From positions 5,068,501 to 5,132,500 of the forward strand of contig NZ_LT629788.1 of NCBI RefSeq assembly GCF_900105805.1: DNA of 64,000 nt, read 5' to 3'. Both the position numbers and the translations under genes were made by a program. The notes below the pieces were generated by a model that was not told where the DNA came from, did not search any database, and saw only the letters and a program-made list of their open reading frames with translations. The number at the start of each line of letters is the position of its first letter. Positions within the stretch are counted from its first letter, which is position 1. Positions 34,973 through 43,344 of this stretch are shown here, one piece after another. This DNA comes from Pseudomonas moraviensis (lineage in GTDB: Bacteria; Pseudomonadota; Gammaproteobacteria; Pseudomonadales; Pseudomonadaceae).

Positions 34973-36157
34973 TCAAACCGCCGCAGGACGCAGCGAGTAG
35001 GTTTTCAGCTGATCGGCAAAATCACGCAACGACTGGATGCCACTGGCCTCGGCCTCGTGAATCCATTCCTTGATGGCAGCGAGCATGTCGTGGCCATTGG
35101 AACTGGTTTTGACCCAGATCTGCTGCAGGGCCAGGCGTTTTTCGTAAATGACTTTCAGCGCCTGGCTGTGTTCCAGCATGGTCTGGATGCGCAGGTGATG
35201 ACGGTCTTCCAGCAGGCTGGTTTCACGCGACAGCAGGCGTTTGGCCCGGTGGAACTGGTGGCGCACCGAGTGATCGACCTTGGCCAGCTCCTGCTTGACC
35301 AGCGGACCAATCACCAATTTGCGGTACTGAGCCATGATCTGGAAGCGGTTGTTGAGGATCGCCATGGCAGTGTCCATGTCGAGGCTGCCCTTGCCTTCAA
35401 CGCGGTGGGCGATGGGTGCGACCCGCTGCACCTTGGCCAGACGCAAGAAGCAGAAGACCTTGATCCACGCCCAGCCGAGGTCGAATTCCCATTTCTTCAC
35501 CGACAGCTTGGCCGAGTTGGGATAGGTGTGATGGTTGTTGTGCAGTTCTTCACCGCCGATCAGGATGCCCCAGGGCACCAGATTGGTCGCCGCATCACGG
35601 CATTCGAAATTGCGATAGCCGACGGCGTGGCCCAGGCCGTTGATGACACCTGCGGCCCACACCGGAATCCACATCATCTGGATTGCCCAGATGGTGATGC
35701 CGATGGTGCCGAACAGCAGCAGGTCGATCACGCCCATGATCGCCACGCCCAGTAATGGATAGCGGCTGTACAGGTTGCGTTCGATCCAGTCTTCCGGGCA
35801 GTTCTTCCCGTAGATGCGCAGGGTCTCCGGGTTCTGTGCTTCGCTGCGGTACAGCTCGGCACCGGTGCGCAGCACTGTGGACAGGCCCTTGATCACCGGG
35901 CTGTGCGGGTCATCTTCGGTTTCGCATTTGGCGTGGTGTTTGCGGTGGATGGCGGTCCACTCGCGGGTGTTCTGCGCCGTGGTCAGCCACAGCCAGAAAC
36001 GGAAAAAGTGCTTCAGACCCGCATTCAGCTCGAGCGAGCGATGGGCCGAGTAACGGTGCAGATAGACCGTGACGGCAACAATCGTCACATGGGTCATCAG
36101 CAGGGTGACCGCGACCAGTGACCAGGCCGACAAGCCAAGAAAACCTTCGTACCACAT
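34973..36157 (-). CDS. desA: Phospholipid/acyl delta-9 fatty acid desaturase (DesA-like)
   Basis: 394 residues, an integral-membrane di-iron desaturase. The three His boxes are HRYSAH (H34, H39), HRKHH (H71, H74, H75) and HNNHH; four membrane helices lie between them. In P. aeruginosa the DesA of the PA0286 locus desaturates acyl chains at position 2 of phospholipids aerobically. The flanking c-di-GMP genes match that locus. A C-terminal helical extension of about 130 residues is present. Confidence 0.88.
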   Translation of the reverse strand: MWYEGFLGLSAWSLVAVTLLMTHVTIVAVTVYLHRYSAHRSLELNAGLKHFFRFWLWLTTAQNTREWTAIHRKHHAKCETEDDPHSPVIKGLSTVLRTGAELYRSEAQNPETLRIYGKNCPEDWIERNLYSRYPLLGVAIMGVIDLLLFGTIGITIWAIQMMWIPVWAAGVINGLGHAVGYRNFECRDAATNLVPWGILIGGEELHNNHHTYPNSAKLSVKKWEFDLGWAWIKVFCFLRLAKVQRVAPIAHRVEGKGSLDMDTAMAILNNRFQIMAQYRKLVIGPLVKQELAKVDHSVRHQFHRAKRLLSRETSLLEDRHHLRIQTMLEHSQALKVIYEKRLALQQIWVKTSSNGHDMLAAIKEWIHEAEASGIQSLRDFADQLKTYSLRPAAV

Positions 36158-36304
36158 AGGCTATAGGGCCCTCGATAAAGATAAAAACAGCCGTTGCATT
36201 ATCACTAAGCACGCAGATAAAACCAGTCGCCCTTTCAGATAAGAAGTCGCTGAATGTTTCTTGACCTATAATTCCAACCTTTTTGTAGGGACATGGACGA
36301 CCGA

Positions 36305-38224
36305 ATGTCTGCGACTTACCGCGATGCCTTGCGTGCAGCGCTGCTCTACCTGGTACTGGCCGCCGTGTGGCTGCAGGTTTCTGATCATTTATTAAGCAAA
36401 TTCTTCGATGACTCCGGTGAGCGGGCGCATTGGCAACTGATCAACGGTTATCTGCTGGCAGCGGTCAGCTCCGGGGTGATTTTTCTCGCGCGGGCGCGTC
36501 TTTGTCGGTTTCTCGGCATCGGCGCGCGCTTGCGTCAGCGGCATACCGACCGCGAGCGCCTGCGTCAGGCGGCCGCCGTGTTCGACTGCACCCGCGAAGG
36601 TGTACTGGTCACCGACCATCGAGGCTCGATCGTCCACGTCAACCGCGCTTTCATCGAGATCACCGGTTATCGGCGCGACGAGGTGATCGGCCAGCAGCCC
36701 AGTCTGTTCAAGTCCGGCCACCATCCGCCGGGGTTCTATCAGGCGATGTTCGCCACACTCGAGGCTGAAGGTGAATGGAGCGGCGAGATCTGGAACCGGC
36801 GCAAGAGCGGCGAGATTTATCCACAGTGGCAGACGATCCGGGTGATTCACGATGATTTCGGCCGGCTCAGCCATTATGTGGCGGTGTTCTCCGACATCAG
36901 TGCGATCAAGGATTCCGAGTCCGAGCTCAAACACCTGGCGCATCACGATCCGTTGACCGATCTGCCCAATCGCCTGCTGTTCAGCGATCGCGCCGAGCAG
37001 GCGCTGGCGTCGGCGCAGACGCACAAGCGTGGCTGCGCGCTGCTGCTGCTCGATCTGGACCATTTCAAGATGATCAATGACAGCCTCGGGCATAACGTCG
37101 GTGATCGGTTGCTCAAAATGGTGGCGACGCGTTTGCAGGAGCTGTCCGGCCCCGGCATCACCCTGGCACGGCTGGGCGGTGATGAATTCGCCGTGCTCGC
37201 GGAAAGTTGTCCACAGCCCGCGCAGGCGGCGGCATTGGCACAACGGATTCTGGACGCGTTGAAGGAGCCGATGCTGATTGACGGCAATCAACTGTTTATA
37301 AACGCCAGCATCGGCATCAGCCTGTTTCCCAGCGATGCCTTGAGCGCCGAGCAGTTGCTGCGCAACGCCGACAGCGCGCTGTTCAAAGCCAAAAGCAGCG
37401 GGCGCAACGGCTACGCGCTGTACACCGAAGAACTGACCGCGCACGCCCAGCAACGGGTCGAAATCGCCTTCGAACTGCGCCGCGCATTGGAGCAGCAGGA
37501 ATTGTGTGTCTATTACCAGCCGGTGCACGACCTGCAAAGCAGCCGTCTGATCGGCGTCGAGGCACTGGTGCGCTGGCAGCATCCGCAGCGCGGCCTGGTG
37601 TCGCCGGCAGAATTCATTCCGATTGCCGAGCGCACCGGTCTGATCGCCGACATCGATGCCTGGGTGATGCAGCAGGCTTGTCGACAGATGTGCCAATGGC
37701 AGCAAAGCGGCGTGGTGCTGTCGTTCGTCGCGGTGAATGTCTCGTCGCGGCTGTTTGCCCGGCGTGAGCTTTACCAGCAGGTGGCGCAGGTGCTGCACGA
37801 CACCGGGCTGGATCCGGCCCATCTGGAACTGGAAGTCACCGAAAGCGCGGTAATGGACGATCCAGAAGTGGCGCTGGAGCAAATGCATCGGTTGCGTGAA
37901 CTGGGTGTGCGCCTGGCCATTGATGATTTCGGCACCGGCTATTCCTCGCTGCTGCGGCTCAAGCGCCTGCCGGTGCAGAAACTCAAGATCGATCAGGGTT
38001 TCGTTGCCGGGTTGCCCTGGGACGAGGATGACGTGGCAATTGTCCGGGTGATCATCGCGCTGGCGCGGAGCATGGGAATGCAGGTGCATGCCGAGGGGAT
38101 CGAGGAGGTTGAGCAGGCGGCGTTTTTGCTTGAGCAGGCGTGTGATCTGGGGCAGGGGTATTGGTTTGGGCGACCAATTTCTGCGGCGGAAATTGATTGG
38201 GAGCGTGCTCCACTGATTAGTTAA
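36305..38224 (+). CDS. Membrane PAS-GGDEF-EAL protein, probable c-di-GMP phosphodiesterase
   Basis: About 639 residues (ATG at 36305; ATG at 36293 possible). Two N-terminal membrane helices (about 8-28 and 44-66), PAS (about 85-205), GGDEF with GGDEF motif intact but no RxxD I-site, and EAL with EALVRW and DDFGTGYSSL, the features of active phosphodiesterases. PA0285 of P. aeruginosa (PipA) lies in the same position next to desA, so orthology is likely. It is divergent from desA, sharing a 147-base promoter region. Confidence 0.87.
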   Translation: MSATYRDALRAALLYLVLAAVWLQVSDHLLSKFFDDSGERAHWQLINGYLLAAVSSGVIFLARARLCRFLGIGARLRQRHTDRERLRQAAAVFDCTREGVLVTDHRGSIVHVNRAFIEITGYRRDEVIGQQPSLFKSGHHPPGFYQAMFATLEAEGEWSGEIWNRRKSGEIYPQWQTIRVIHDDFGRLSHYVAVFSDISAIKDSESELKHLAHHDPLTDLPNRLLFSDRAEQALASAQTHKRGCALLLLDLDHFKMINDSLGHNVGDRLLKMVATRLQELSGPGITLARLGGDEFAVLAESCPQPAQAAALAQRILDALKEPMLIDGNQLFINASIGISLFPSDALSAEQLLRNADSALFKAKSSGRNGYALYTEELTAHAQQRVEIAFELRRALEQQELCVYYQPVHDLQSSRLIGVEALVRWQHPQRGLVSPAEFIPIAERTGLIADIDAWVMQQACRQMCQWQQSGVVLSFVAVNVSSRLFARRELYQQVAQVLHDTGLDPAHLELEVTESAVMDDPEVALEQMHRLRELGVRLAIDDFGTGYSSLLRLKRLPVQKLKIDQGFVAGLPWDEDDVAIVRVIIALARSMGMQVHAEGIEEVEQAAFLLEQACDLGQGYWFGRPISAAEIDWERAPLIS

Positions 38225-38225
38225 A

Positions 38226-38300
38226 GATCAAAAGATCGCAGCCTTCGGCAGCTCCTACGGGGATCGGTGCAGGAGCTGATGCAGGCTGTGATCTTTTGCT
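38226..38300. repeat. REP-like inverted pair, family B
   Basis: GATCAAAAGATCGCAGCCTT ... CAGCTCCTAC, then GCAGGAGCTGATGCAGGCTG with GATC, a diverged inverted pair just after the EAL gene. Confidence 0.8.
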
Positions 38301-38354
38301 TTTACAGGCTGCAACCCCTTGTGCGGGCAGACAAACATTTCTGGTTATATAAAC

Positions 38355-38379
38355 ATTCTTAAATAGTCTTTTTAAGAAT
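38355..38379. promoter_or_regulatory. Inverted repeat in the oscA promoter region
   Basis: Perfect 9-base arms ATTCTTAAA (38355-38363) and TTTAAGAAT (38371-38379) with a 7-base spacer precede a possible -10 (TATATT, 38394-38399). The right arm overlaps the -35 position. Activation by CysB at such an AT-rich site is plausible. Confidence 0.5.
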
Positions 38380-38461
38380 ATCCGTGCCTCTCTTATATTG
38401 CTCTCACGCCGAACGCAGTGCCGCCCACTGCCAGGCAAAATCCCTTCAAAGGAGCAGCACC

Positions 38462-38644
38462 ATGAGCGCATCCCTTCGCAGCGTTGACGGTCAGGACGAA
38501 AGCACCATCTTGCGTGAAATCCAGAGCGCCTTGCGCGATCTGCGGTTCGGCGCGGTGGAGATCACTGTGCACAACGCGCAAGTCGTACAGATCGAACGCA
38601 AAGAGAAATTCCGTTTGCAGCAACCCGGTAAACAACCGGGCTGA
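38462..38644 (+). CDS. oscA: OscA/YezD-family small protein of sulfur metabolism
   Basis: 60 residues, DUF2292/YezD type: ILREIQSALRDLRFGAVEITVHNAQVVQIERKEKFR. Homologous oscA in P. corrugata is required for use of organosulfur compounds and lies next to sbp, exactly as here. The ATG at 38462 follows AAAGGAGCAGC. A family B REP separates it from sbp. It is probably a cytoplasmic regulator or adaptor; molecular function unknown. Confidence 0.85.
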   Translation: MSASLRSVDGQDESTILREIQSALRDLRFGAVEITVHNAQVVQIERKEKFRLQQPGKQPG

Positions 38645-38650
38645 GCTTGA

Positions 38651-38722
38651 GATCAAAAGATCGCAGCCTTCTGCAGCTCCTACAGGGGGCTGTGTGCAGG
38701 AGCTGGCGAAGGCGGCGATCTT
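38651..38722. repeat. REP inverted pair, family B
   Basis: GATCAAAAGATCGCAGCCTT and the diverged complement ending GGCGGCGATCTTT lie between oscA and sbp. Confidence 0.82.
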
Positions 38723-38788
38723 TCACGGGACCCGATTCCAGCAACACATAAGAAAAAGCCACCACCAAGAATTCCAGGAGCTTTCACC

Positions 38789-39802
38789 ATGTCGTCGATT
38801 CGCCGTTACGCTTTGGCCGCGCTGGCCAGTGCCGTGTTTGCCGGTTCCGCCGTTGCCAAGGATTACGAACTGCTCAACGTGTCGTATGACCCGACGCGCG
38901 AGCTGTATCAGGAATACAACGCCGAATTCATCAAGTTCTGGCAGAAGGATCATGCCGGCGACACGGTGAAAATCCAGCAATCCCATGGTGGTTCGGGCAA
39001 GCAGGGTCGTGCGGTGATCGACGGTCTGCGTGCTGACGTGGTGACCCTGGCCCTGGCCGGCGACATCGATGAAATCGCCAAGCTCGGCAAGACTCTGCCG
39101 GCCGACTGGCAGAAGCGTTTGCCGGAAGCGAGCACGCCGTACACCTCGACCATCGTGTTCCTGGTGCGCAAGGGCAACCCGAAAGGCATCAAGGACTGGG
39201 GCGATCTGGTCAAGAATGACGTCTCGGTGATCACGCCGAACCCGAAAACCTCGGGCGGTGCACGCTGGAACTTCCTCGCGGCGTGGGCCTATGGCCTGAA
39301 AGCCAACGGCGGGGATGAAGCCAAGGCCAAGGAATACGTACAAACCCTGTTCAAGCACGTGCCGATCCTCGACACCGGCGCCCGTGGTTCGACTATCACC
39401 TTCGTCAACAACGGTCAGGGCGACGTGTTGCTGGCCTGGGAAAACGAAGCGTTCCTGGCGCTGAAAGAGGACGGCGGCGCCGACAAGTTCGACATCGTCG
39501 TACCTTCGCTGTCGATCCTCGCCGAACCGCCAGTGGCCGTGGTCGACAAGAATGCCGAGAAGAAGGGCAACGCGCAGATCGCCGAAGCCTATCTCAAGCA
39601 CCTGTACAGCCCGGCCGGCCAGGAAATCGCCGCGAAAAACTTCTATCGTCCACGTGACAAGGACGTAGCGGCCAAATATGCCCAGCAGTTCCCGAAACTG
39701 GAGCTGGTGACCATCGACAAGGACTTCGGCGGCTGGAAATCCGCGCAGCCGAAATTCTTCAACGACGGTGGCGTGTTCGACCAGATTTATCAGGCGCAGT
39801 AA
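38789..39802 (+). CDS. sbp: Sulfate-binding periplasmic protein
   Basis: 337 residues. Signal peptide to about residue 24 (FAGSAVAKDYELLNVSYDPT). The family pattern SYDPTRELY, QSHGGSGKQ and NPKTSGGARWNFLAAW marks the sulfate/thiosulfate binding proteins. It delivers sulfate to the CysTWA importer encoded downstream. A REP pair of about 90 bases interrupts the gap to cysT, possibly stabilising the sbp part of the mRNA. Confidence 0.95.
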   Translation: MSSIRRYALAALASAVFAGSAVAKDYELLNVSYDPTRELYQEYNAEFIKFWQKDHAGDTVKIQQSHGGSGKQGRAVIDGLRADVVTLALAGDIDEIAKLGKTLPADWQKRLPEASTPYTSTIVFLVRKGNPKGIKDWGDLVKNDVSVITPNPKTSGGARWNFLAAWAYGLKANGGDEAKAKEYVQTLFKHVPILDTGARGSTITFVNNGQGDVLLAWENEAFLALKEDGGADKFDIVVPSLSILAEPPVAVVDKNAEKKGNAQIAEAYLKHLYSPAGQEIAAKNFYRPRDKDVAAKYAQQFPKLELVTIDKDFGGWKSAQPKFFNDGGVFDQIYQAQ

Positions 39803-39839
39803 TCTCACTCGAAACGAGCCTGAAGTTCAGGCACAAACC

Positions 39840-39930
39840 ATGTGGGAGCGAGCCTGCTCGCGAAGGCGGTCTATCAGCGACAGGGATGTTGACTGATACT
39901 CCCTCTTCGCGAGCCGGCTCGCTCCCACAT
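39840..39930. repeat. REP inverted pair, family A (GGGAGCGAGCC variant), inside the sbp-cysT operon
   Basis: ATGTGGGAGCGAGCCTGCTC and the complement GAGCCGGCTCGCTCCCACAT enclose a spacer of about 40 bases between two genes of one operon. Confidence 0.9.
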
Positions 39931-39956
39931 TGATGCGTTTTCAACCAGGGACTTTT

Positions 39957-40775
39957 ATGTCGCGTCGTATCTCCCCCGTCATACCCGGCTTCGGGCTGAC
40001 GCTGGGTTACACCTTGGTGTACCTCAGCCTGATTGTGCTTATCCCGCTGGCGGCGATGTTCGTCCATGCCGCCCAGCTGACCTGGGATCAGTTCTGGACG
40101 ATCATTTCCGCACCGCGTGTGCTGGCGGCGTTGAAGCTGAGCTTCGGTACCGCGCTGTGTGCGGCGATCATCAACGGCATCATCGGTACGTTGCTGGCCT
40201 GGGTGCTGGTGCGCTACACCTTCCCCGGGCGCAAGGTGATCGACGCGATGATCGATCTGCCGTTCGCCCTGCCCACCGCTGTGGCCGGCATCGCGCTGAC
40301 GGCGCTGTACACGCCGACCGGTCTGGTCGGGCAGTTCGCCGCTGACCTCGGCTTCAAGATCGCCTACACGCCGCTGGGCATCACCCTTGCCCTGACTTTC
40401 GTGACCCTGCCGTTCGTGGTGCGCACGGTGCAGCCGGTGCTGGCCGATATTCCCCGTGAAGTCGAAGAAGCGGCCGCCTGCCTCGGTGCCAAGCCGTTGC
40501 AGGTGTTCCGTCACATTCTGCTGCCGGCGCTGCTGCCGGCCTGGCTGACCGGTTTCGCCCTGGCGTTCGCCCGTGGTGTCGGCGAGTACGGTTCGGTGAT
40601 TTTCATCGCCGGCAACATGCCGATGAAAACCGAAATCCTGCCGCTGCTGATCATGGTCAAACTCGACCAGTACGATTACACCGGCGCCACCTCCATCGGC
40701 GTGCTGATGCTGGTGGTTTCCTTCGTCCTGTTGCTGCTGATCAACTTGCTGCAGCGGCGCATCGAAACCCCATAA
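39957..40775 (+). CDS. cysT: Sulfate ABC transporter permease CysT
   Basis: 272 residues with six membrane segments. The EAA loop reads EVEEAAACLGAKPLQVFRHILLPALLP. The start is the ATG at 39957 (MSRRISPVIPG), 15 bases after the AGGGAC element; upstream ATGs in the same frame fall at the REP edge. It forms a heterodimer with CysW. Confidence 0.94.
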   Translation: MSRRISPVIPGFGLTLGYTLVYLSLIVLIPLAAMFVHAAQLTWDQFWTIISAPRVLAALKLSFGTALCAAIINGIIGTLLAWVLVRYTFPGRKVIDAMIDLPFALPTAVAGIALTALYTPTGLVGQFAADLGFKIAYTPLGITLALTFVTLPFVVRTVQPVLADIPREVEEAAACLGAKPLQVFRHILLPALLPAWLTGFALAFARGVGEYGSVIFIAGNMPMKTEILPLLIMVKLDQYDYTGATSIGVLMLVVSFVLLLLINLLQRRIETP

Positions 40776-40787
40776 GGAGGCGCGAAC

Positions 40788-41660
40788 ATGTCCCAATCGT
40801 CTATTGCGGCCGCGTCCTCGGCCAACGCTGCGCGGCGTGGCAGTGCGACCTCGCGCAGAATCCTGATCGGTCTTGGCTGGCTGATCTTTTTCCTGTTTCT
40901 GCTGCTGCCGCTGTTCATCGTTGTATCGCAGGGTTTGAAGAATGGCCTTGGCGCGTTCTTCACCGCGATTTTTGAACCGGACGCGCTGTCGGCGCTGAAA
41001 CTGACGGTGATCGCCGTGCTGATCTCGGTGCCGCTGAACCTGGTGTTCGGCGTCAGTGCGGCGTGGTGCGTGAGCAAATACTCGTTCCGTGGCAAGAGCA
41101 TGCTGGTCACGCTGATCGACCTGCCGTTCTCGGTGTCGCCGGTGATCGCCGGTCTGGTCTACGTGCTGATGTTCGGTGCGCAGGGCCTGTTCGGGCCGTG
41201 GCTGCAGGATCACGACATCCAGATCGTCTTCGCCTTGCCGGGCATTGTCCTGGCGACGATTTTCGTCACCGTGCCGTTCGTGGCTCGTGAACTGATCCCG
41301 CTGATGCAGGAGCAAGGCACCCAGGAAGAGGAGGCCGCGCGCCTGCTCGGTGCCAATGGCTGGCAGATGTTCTGGCACGTCACCGTACCCAACATCAAGT
41401 GGGGTCTGATTTATGGCGTGGTGCTGTGTACTGCGCGAGCCATGGGTGAGTTCGGTGCGGTGTCGGTGGTTTCCGGGCACATTCGCGGGGTGACCAACAC
41501 CTTGCCGCTGCACGTCGAGATCCTCTACAACGAATACAACCACGTGGCCGCGTTCGCCGTGGCGAGCCTGTTGCTGATCCTCGCGCTCTTCATCCTGCTG
41601 CTCAAGCAGTGGAGCGAAAACCGTATCAACCGCCTGCGCGCCAGCGCCGCGGAGGACTAA
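40788..41660 (+). CDS. cysW: Sulfate ABC transporter permease CysW
   Basis: 290 residues, six membrane segments, EAA-type loop EEEAARLLGANGWQMFWHVTVPNI. AAGGAGG precedes the ATG. The N-terminal 20 residues are Ala/Ser-rich and hydrophilic. It pairs with CysT and is followed after 3 bases by cysA. Confidence 0.94.
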   Translation: MSQSSIAAASSANAARRGSATSRRILIGLGWLIFFLFLLLPLFIVVSQGLKNGLGAFFTAIFEPDALSALKLTVIAVLISVPLNLVFGVSAAWCVSKYSFRGKSMLVTLIDLPFSVSPVIAGLVYVLMFGAQGLFGPWLQDHDIQIVFALPGIVLATIFVTVPFVARELIPLMQEQGTQEEEAARLLGANGWQMFWHVTVPNIKWGLIYGVVLCTARAMGEFGAVSVVSGHIRGVTNTLPLHVEILYNEYNHVAAFAVASLLLILALFILLLKQWSENRINRLRASAAED

Positions 41661-41663
41661 TTC

Positions 41664-42653
41664 ATGTCGATCGAAGTGCGTAACGTCAGCAAGAATTTCA
41701 ATGCGTTCAAAGCGCTGGACAACATCAGCCTCGATATCCAGAGCGGTGAGCTGGTCGCGTTGCTGGGCCCTTCGGGCTGCGGCAAAACCACCTTGCTGCG
41801 CATTATTGCCGGTCTGGAAACCCCGGATCAGGGCAATATCGTCTTTCACGGCGAAGACGTTTCCGGCCACGATGTGCGGGATCGCAACGTCGGTTTCGTG
41901 TTCCAGCATTACGCGTTGTTCCGCCACATGACGGTGTTCGACAACGTCGCGTTCGGCCTGCGCATGAAACCGAAGAACCAACGCCCGAGCGAAAGCCAGA
42001 TCGCGGCCAAGGTCCACGAACTGCTGAACATGGTGCAACTGGACTGGCTGTCGGATCGTTATCCTGAGCAATTGTCCGGTGGTCAGCGTCAGCGTATCGC
42101 CCTGGCCCGTGCCCTGGCGGTCGAGCCGAAAGTATTGCTCCTCGATGAACCGTTCGGCGCCCTCGACGCCAAGGTGCGCAAGGAACTGCGGCGCTGGCTG
42201 GCGCGGCTGCACGAAGACATCAACCTGACTTCGGTGTTCGTGACCCACGACCAGGAAGAAGCAATGGAAGTCGCCGACCGTATCGTGGTGATGAACAAGG
42301 GCGTGATCGAGCAGATCGGCTCACCGGGCGACGTCTACGAAAACCCGGCCAGTGATTTCGTCTATCACTTCCTTGGCGACTCGAACCGCTTGCTGCTGAG
42401 CGACGACAACCATGTGCTGTTCCGCCCGCATGAAGTGTCGTTGTCCAGGCATGAGCTGGAAGATCACCATGCCGCTGAAGTGCGCGATATCCGCCCACTG
42501 GGTGCGACGACGCGGGTGACGCTGAAGGTCGAAGGGCAGACTGATCTGATCGAAGCCGAGGTGGTGAAAGACCACGACAGCCTGATCGGCCTGGCCAAGG
42601 GTGAAACGTTGTTCTTCAAACCGAAGGTCTGGCAGAAAGTCGCTAACCTCTAA
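41664..42653 (+). CDS. cysA: Sulfate/thiosulfate import ATPase CysA
   Basis: 329 residues. Walker A GPSGCGKTT, signature LSGGQRQRIALARAL, Walker B VLLLDEPFGALD, and a C-terminal TOBE-like regulatory domain (from about residue 235). It energises sulfate uptake through CysTW. Last gene of the operon; a REP pair follows. Confidence 0.95.
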   Translation: MSIEVRNVSKNFNAFKALDNISLDIQSGELVALLGPSGCGKTTLLRIIAGLETPDQGNIVFHGEDVSGHDVRDRNVGFVFQHYALFRHMTVFDNVAFGLRMKPKNQRPSESQIAAKVHELLNMVQLDWLSDRYPEQLSGGQRQRIALARALAVEPKVLLLDEPFGALDAKVRKELRRWLARLHEDINLTSVFVTHDQEEAMEVADRIVVMNKGVIEQIGSPGDVYENPASDFVYHFLGDSNRLLLSDDNHVLFRPHEVSLSRHELEDHHAAEVRDIRPLGATTRVTLKVEGQTDLIEAEVVKDHDSLIGLAKGETLFFKPKVWQKVANL

Positions 42654-42662
42654 AAGCGTAAA

Positions 42663-42732
42663 GCTTCGCGAGCAGGCTCGCTCCCACAATTGGAATGCGT
42701 TTTTCTGTGGGAGCGAGCCTGCTCGCGAAAGC
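42663..42732. repeat. REP inverted pair, family A (GGGAGCGAGCC variant)
   Basis: GCTTCGCGAGCAGGCTCGCT and its complement, between the convergent cysA and Mpo1-like genes, ending three bases before the latter's stop codon. Confidence 0.9.
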
Positions 42733-42735
42733 GGT

Positions 42736-43260
42736 CTAAACAGCCGCACGATTCGGATTGACCCGCACCACCCCCGCCCGCAACTCGATCTCTTGTTTCA
42801 ATTCCTGCCGCAGCCCGAGCAAAAACGCCAGTTCCGCGACGACAAACAATGGCCCGACAATCAGCCCGCTGATGTCATCGACAAACGCCGGTTTGCGCCC
42901 TTCATAGTGATGCCCGACAAACTGGATCGCCCAGCCGATCACGAACATCGCCAGGCCGCTGCTCAGCCAGACCAGGGTGCTTTGCTGCGCCAGTGCATGT
43001 CCGACCCACACCGACAGGCCCATCAGCAGCGTCATCAACACGCCGAGCTGCAACTCCAGACGCAGGTAGAACCACGCCGACGCCAGCGCCACGACAACGG
43101 CGGGAGATACCCACAACCCGCCCAGCGACCACTCCGGGCGAGACAGCAGAACCGCGACCGCCACCACGATCAGCGGTATGCCGATAAAGTGGCTGACGAT
43201 GTTGCGCGGGTCGCGGTGGTAGGCGGCGTATTGACTGAGGTGGTCGACGAGGCTTTTCAT
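42736..43260 (-). CDS. Mpo1/YGL010w-like (DUF962) membrane protein
   Basis: 174 residues. The N-terminal YAAYHRDPRNIVSHFIGIP and the central GHHYEGRKPA are the conserved His-containing motifs of the Mpo1 family, with about four membrane helices. Yeast Mpo1 is an Fe(II)-dependent dioxygenase that shortens 2-hydroxy fatty acids by one carbon; the same chemistry here is inference. The ATG at 43258-43260 follows GGAGGAAC. It is divergent from the Crp-like gene by 84 bases. Confidence 0.85.
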   Translation of the reverse strand: MKSLVDHLSQYAAYHRDPRNIVSHFIGIPLIVVAVAVLLSRPEWSLGGLWVSPAVVVALASAWFYLRLELQLGVLMTLLMGLSVWVGHALAQQSTLVWLSSGLAMFVIGWAIQFVGHHYEGRKPAFVDDISGLIVGPLFVVAELAFLLGLRQELKQEIELRAGVVRVNPNRAAV

Positions 43261-43344
43261 TGTTGTTCCTCCAGTGGGGTTGAATGCATCATCCCTCGGG
43301 ATCGGCGCTCGCTCTGTCGGGCAGGCGACACTCCAGGAGTGGTT

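Noticed and set aside
36259..36271. TTGACC followed directly by TATAAT upstream of the EAL gene
   Set aside because: The two hexamers are adjacent rather than 16-18 bases apart, so they do not form one sigma-70 promoter; the TATAAT alone could be a -10 with a poor -35.
39759..42248. A very long open frame (829 codons) on the - strand opposite sbp, cysT, cysW and cysA
   Set aside because: It is the antisense of recognisable sulfate transporter genes; its Gln/His/Arg-rich composition is typical of shadow frames in GC-rich DNA.
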